Positions 33,619 to 34,445 of a stretch of DNA of 34,445 nt are shown one piece after another (the first letter of the stretch is position 1; each line of letters opens with the position of its first letter). The stretch is from a virus. The notes below the pieces were generated by a model. That model did no database searches, was not told the DNA's origin, and was given only the letters and a program-made list of their open reading frames with translations. Both the position numbers and the translations under genes were made by a program. The DNA is taken from positions 1-34,445 of IMG/VR virus record IMGVR_UViG_3300034685_000056. One strand, given 5' to 3'.

Positions 33619-33928
33619 TCCTTCCCAAATTTGAATATTATTATTCATTAGGTAGGTTGACAATCCTACATCCCTTAAAGACCATTTCTGGTGTGACGGC
33701 TGCCTGTTCCGTCCTCAGAATGAATAATAATTAATATCGTGCTTATATTAAGCAATTGCTTTGTCGTTTCCATATTTGAAAATAATAATACAACAATATC
33801 TTTTGCCAGTTGCCCAACAAAAGTACATTCCATGTGAACAAAATGAAAATTTTATTCAAACTTTTCAGTTTGATTTGTAGTATCTGTACTTTAGTACGCT
33901 TAACTACAGGCATTAAATTAAAACCTTT

Positions 33929-33957
33929 TATATATTAATATTTATTTCTTCTCATAA
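33929..33957 (-). promoter_or_regulatory. Possible promoter for the ncRNA
   Basis: On the minus strand TTATGA (33957-33952) and TATATA (33934-33929) are separated by 17 bases, predicting a start near 33922. The -35 matches consensus in only half its positions, and the promoter lies inside the end of the small Cys-rich gene. Confidence 0.3.
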
Positions 33958-34088
33958 TCTTCACAAGAATCCATCGTTATATTAATACCAATGAATTTCT
34001 TATTTTCATCATCAAATTTCTGTATTACATCATACTTCTTGCAAACAGCAACATGTTTACAATTATCACACAAACAATTATTTACCAT
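33942..34088 (-). CDS. Small Cys-rich protein, 48 residues, probable zinc binder
   Basis: ATG 34088 follows GCGAGGT by 6 bases. The protein reads MVNNCLCDNCKHVAVCKKYD and ends MDSCEDYEKK, so it has C5, C7, C10, C16 and C42. The C..C.....C spacing with a late Cys-Glu resembles short zinc-binding proteins common in clostridial genomes and phages. It starts 5 bases after the stop of the fragment at 34093, so they form a mini operon. The specific role is unknown. Confidence 0.65.
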   Translation of the reverse strand: MVNNCLCDNCKHVAVCKKYDVIQKFDDENKKFIGINITMDSCEDYEKK

Positions 34089-34092
34089 ATTT

Positions 34093-34206
34093 TTACCTCG
34101 CTTTGCTTACAATTTTTACGCTTCCACCAAAATATTTATTACACAAATCTAAGTACTGCTCAGGATGCGTATTAAACAAATAATCCGCTATTGTTATAAT
34201 TCCTTA
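34093..34206 (-). pseudogene. Start-less 3' coding fragment, possible exon after an intron
   Basis: The frame ending in TAA at 34093-34095 reads ADYLFNTHPEQYLDL and then CNKYFGGSVKIVSKAR, which looks like real protein (balanced composition, amphipathic helix). Going upstream it reaches TAA at 34204-34206 with no ATG, GTG or usable TTG; only ATT and ATA codons lie behind AAGGA. An endonuclease-like frame ends 37 bases further upstream. A simple reading is that this is the 3' exon of a gene split by an intron coding for that endonuclease, with the splice point near 34192-34206. Alternatives are an ATA start (34191) giving a 32-residue protein, or a decayed gene. Confidence 0.45.
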
Positions 34207-34242
34207 GTATTTCCTATCTATTAACAAATCTGAATAAATAAA

Positions 34243-34445
34243 CTATATTTTATTTAATGATTTTAATGCTTCTTGAAATTTGTTAAATTTTCTTTCTAAA
34301 TAAACATTTGAATTACTGTAAAAATAATTAAATAATTTATGTAAATTATCAAAGCCAGATATTTTTAAATTATATATATTTGAACTATGTTTATTTATTT
34401 TTCTGCATTTTATTTCGTTTGACTCCAATATAGTTTTTAATTTAA
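34243..34445 (-). CDS. C-terminal part of a probable LAGLIDADG-type homing endonuclease
   Basis: The frame is open to the window edge and ends at TAA 34243. The final 60 residues contain YNLKISGFDNLHKLFNYFYS and NVYLERKFNKFQEALKS. An IxISG..NL.K...Y.Y ... (I/V)YL.RK..KF pattern is typical of the last part of LAGLIDADG endonucleases coded in phage and bacterial group I introns. The catalytic motifs would lie upstream, outside the window, so activity cannot be judged. Its position just before a start-less coding fragment supports an intron setting. Confidence 0.5.
   Translation of the reverse strand, partial: KLKTILESNEIKCRKINKHSSNIYNLKISGFDNLHKLFNYFYSNSNVYLERKFNKFQEALKSLNKI

Larger units (their letters stand above)
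33061..33922 (-). ncRNA. Candidate large structured non-coding RNA, about 860 nt
   Basis: No credible protein gene occupies 33036-33941. Read on the minus strand it folds into many local stems, plus-strand coordinates given: 33876-33881/33903-33908; 33856-33862/33867-33873 with a GAAA loop; 33800-33805/33818-33823; 33731-33737/33745-33751; 33637-33649/33719-33731 (13 bp) closing three hairpins, one with a GAAA loop; 33588-33595/33619-33626; 33446-33452/33460-33466; 33418-33422/33427-33431; 33339-33343/33361-33365; 33239-33245/33287-33293 enclosing 33253-33259/33273-33279; 33201-33207/33215-33221; and 33146-33153/33163-33170, whose loop can also pair with 33176-33180. GNRA loops appear only on the minus strand, and a terminator ends it. 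Its size and phage location recall the ROOL and GOLLD classes; identity is unproven. Confidence 0.65.

Noticed and set aside
33438-33734. 98-codon plus-strand open frame in the gene-poor region
   Set aside because: No ribosome site, odd composition with many Cys/His/Ser, and it runs straight through the stems of the proposed ncRNA. It is better explained as a by-product of the structured RNA.

Overview
This is a strongly A+T-rich stretch of a tailed (siphovirus-type) bacteriophage or prophage from a low-GC Firmicute, probably a Clostridia-type gut host. That host call is inference, from base composition, strong AGGAGG-type ribosome sites, consensus sigma-A promoters and the gene families. Nearly everything is on the minus strand, so transcription runs from high to low coordinates, in the classic late-gene order.

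Region by region, in transcription order. 34445-33942: the C-terminal end of a probable LAGLIDADG-type endonuclease, a start-less 3' coding fragment that looks like an exon, and a 48-residue Cys-rich protein. 33922-33061: about 860 bases without a protein gene, folding on the minus strand into many hairpins, including two GAAA tetraloops, a cloverleaf closed by a 13-bp stem and a probable pseudoknot, and ending in a clean intrinsic terminator. I propose a large structured phage ncRNA. 33031-27036: HTH-metallophosphoesterase, a small acidic protein, Zn-finger terminase small subunit, large terminase, portal and a small protein. 26997-22452: prohead protease with an apparent nested scaffold start, decoration-like protein, major capsid protein, a coiled-coil protein and a head-tail connector. 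22436-19290: Ig-domain head-closure protein, tail-terminator-like protein, a possible chaperone and the major tail protein. 19289-13300: a mosaic zone inserted in the tail module, with a three-way-junction RNA element, a free-standing homing endonuclease, a RusA-like resolvase with an apparent ATT start, two or three tail/neck genes, a complete tyrosine recombinase, and a tnpB-only IS200/IS605-type element on the plus strand that has cut the end off a small gene. 13298-1: tape measure, FN3-like tail protein, distal tail and baseplate proteins, a giant fiber of 1760 residues containing a perfect in-frame 1971-bp tandem duplication, and the start of a second fiber with 47-residue repeats.

The genes work together to package DNA (terminases and portal), build the head (protease/scaffold, capsid, decoration), join head to tail (connector, closure, terminator) and make the tail (tube, chaperones, tape measure, baseplate, fibers). 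Layered on this is a heavy load of selfish or regulatory DNA: two endonuclease genes, a recombinase, a TnpB element, a large ncRNA, and a family of look-alike GGG(A/T)AG hairpins placed just upstream of several genes. No lysis, replication or lysogeny-control genes are visible, so the window is only part of the genome. All family calls come from reading motifs by eye; no database search was run.
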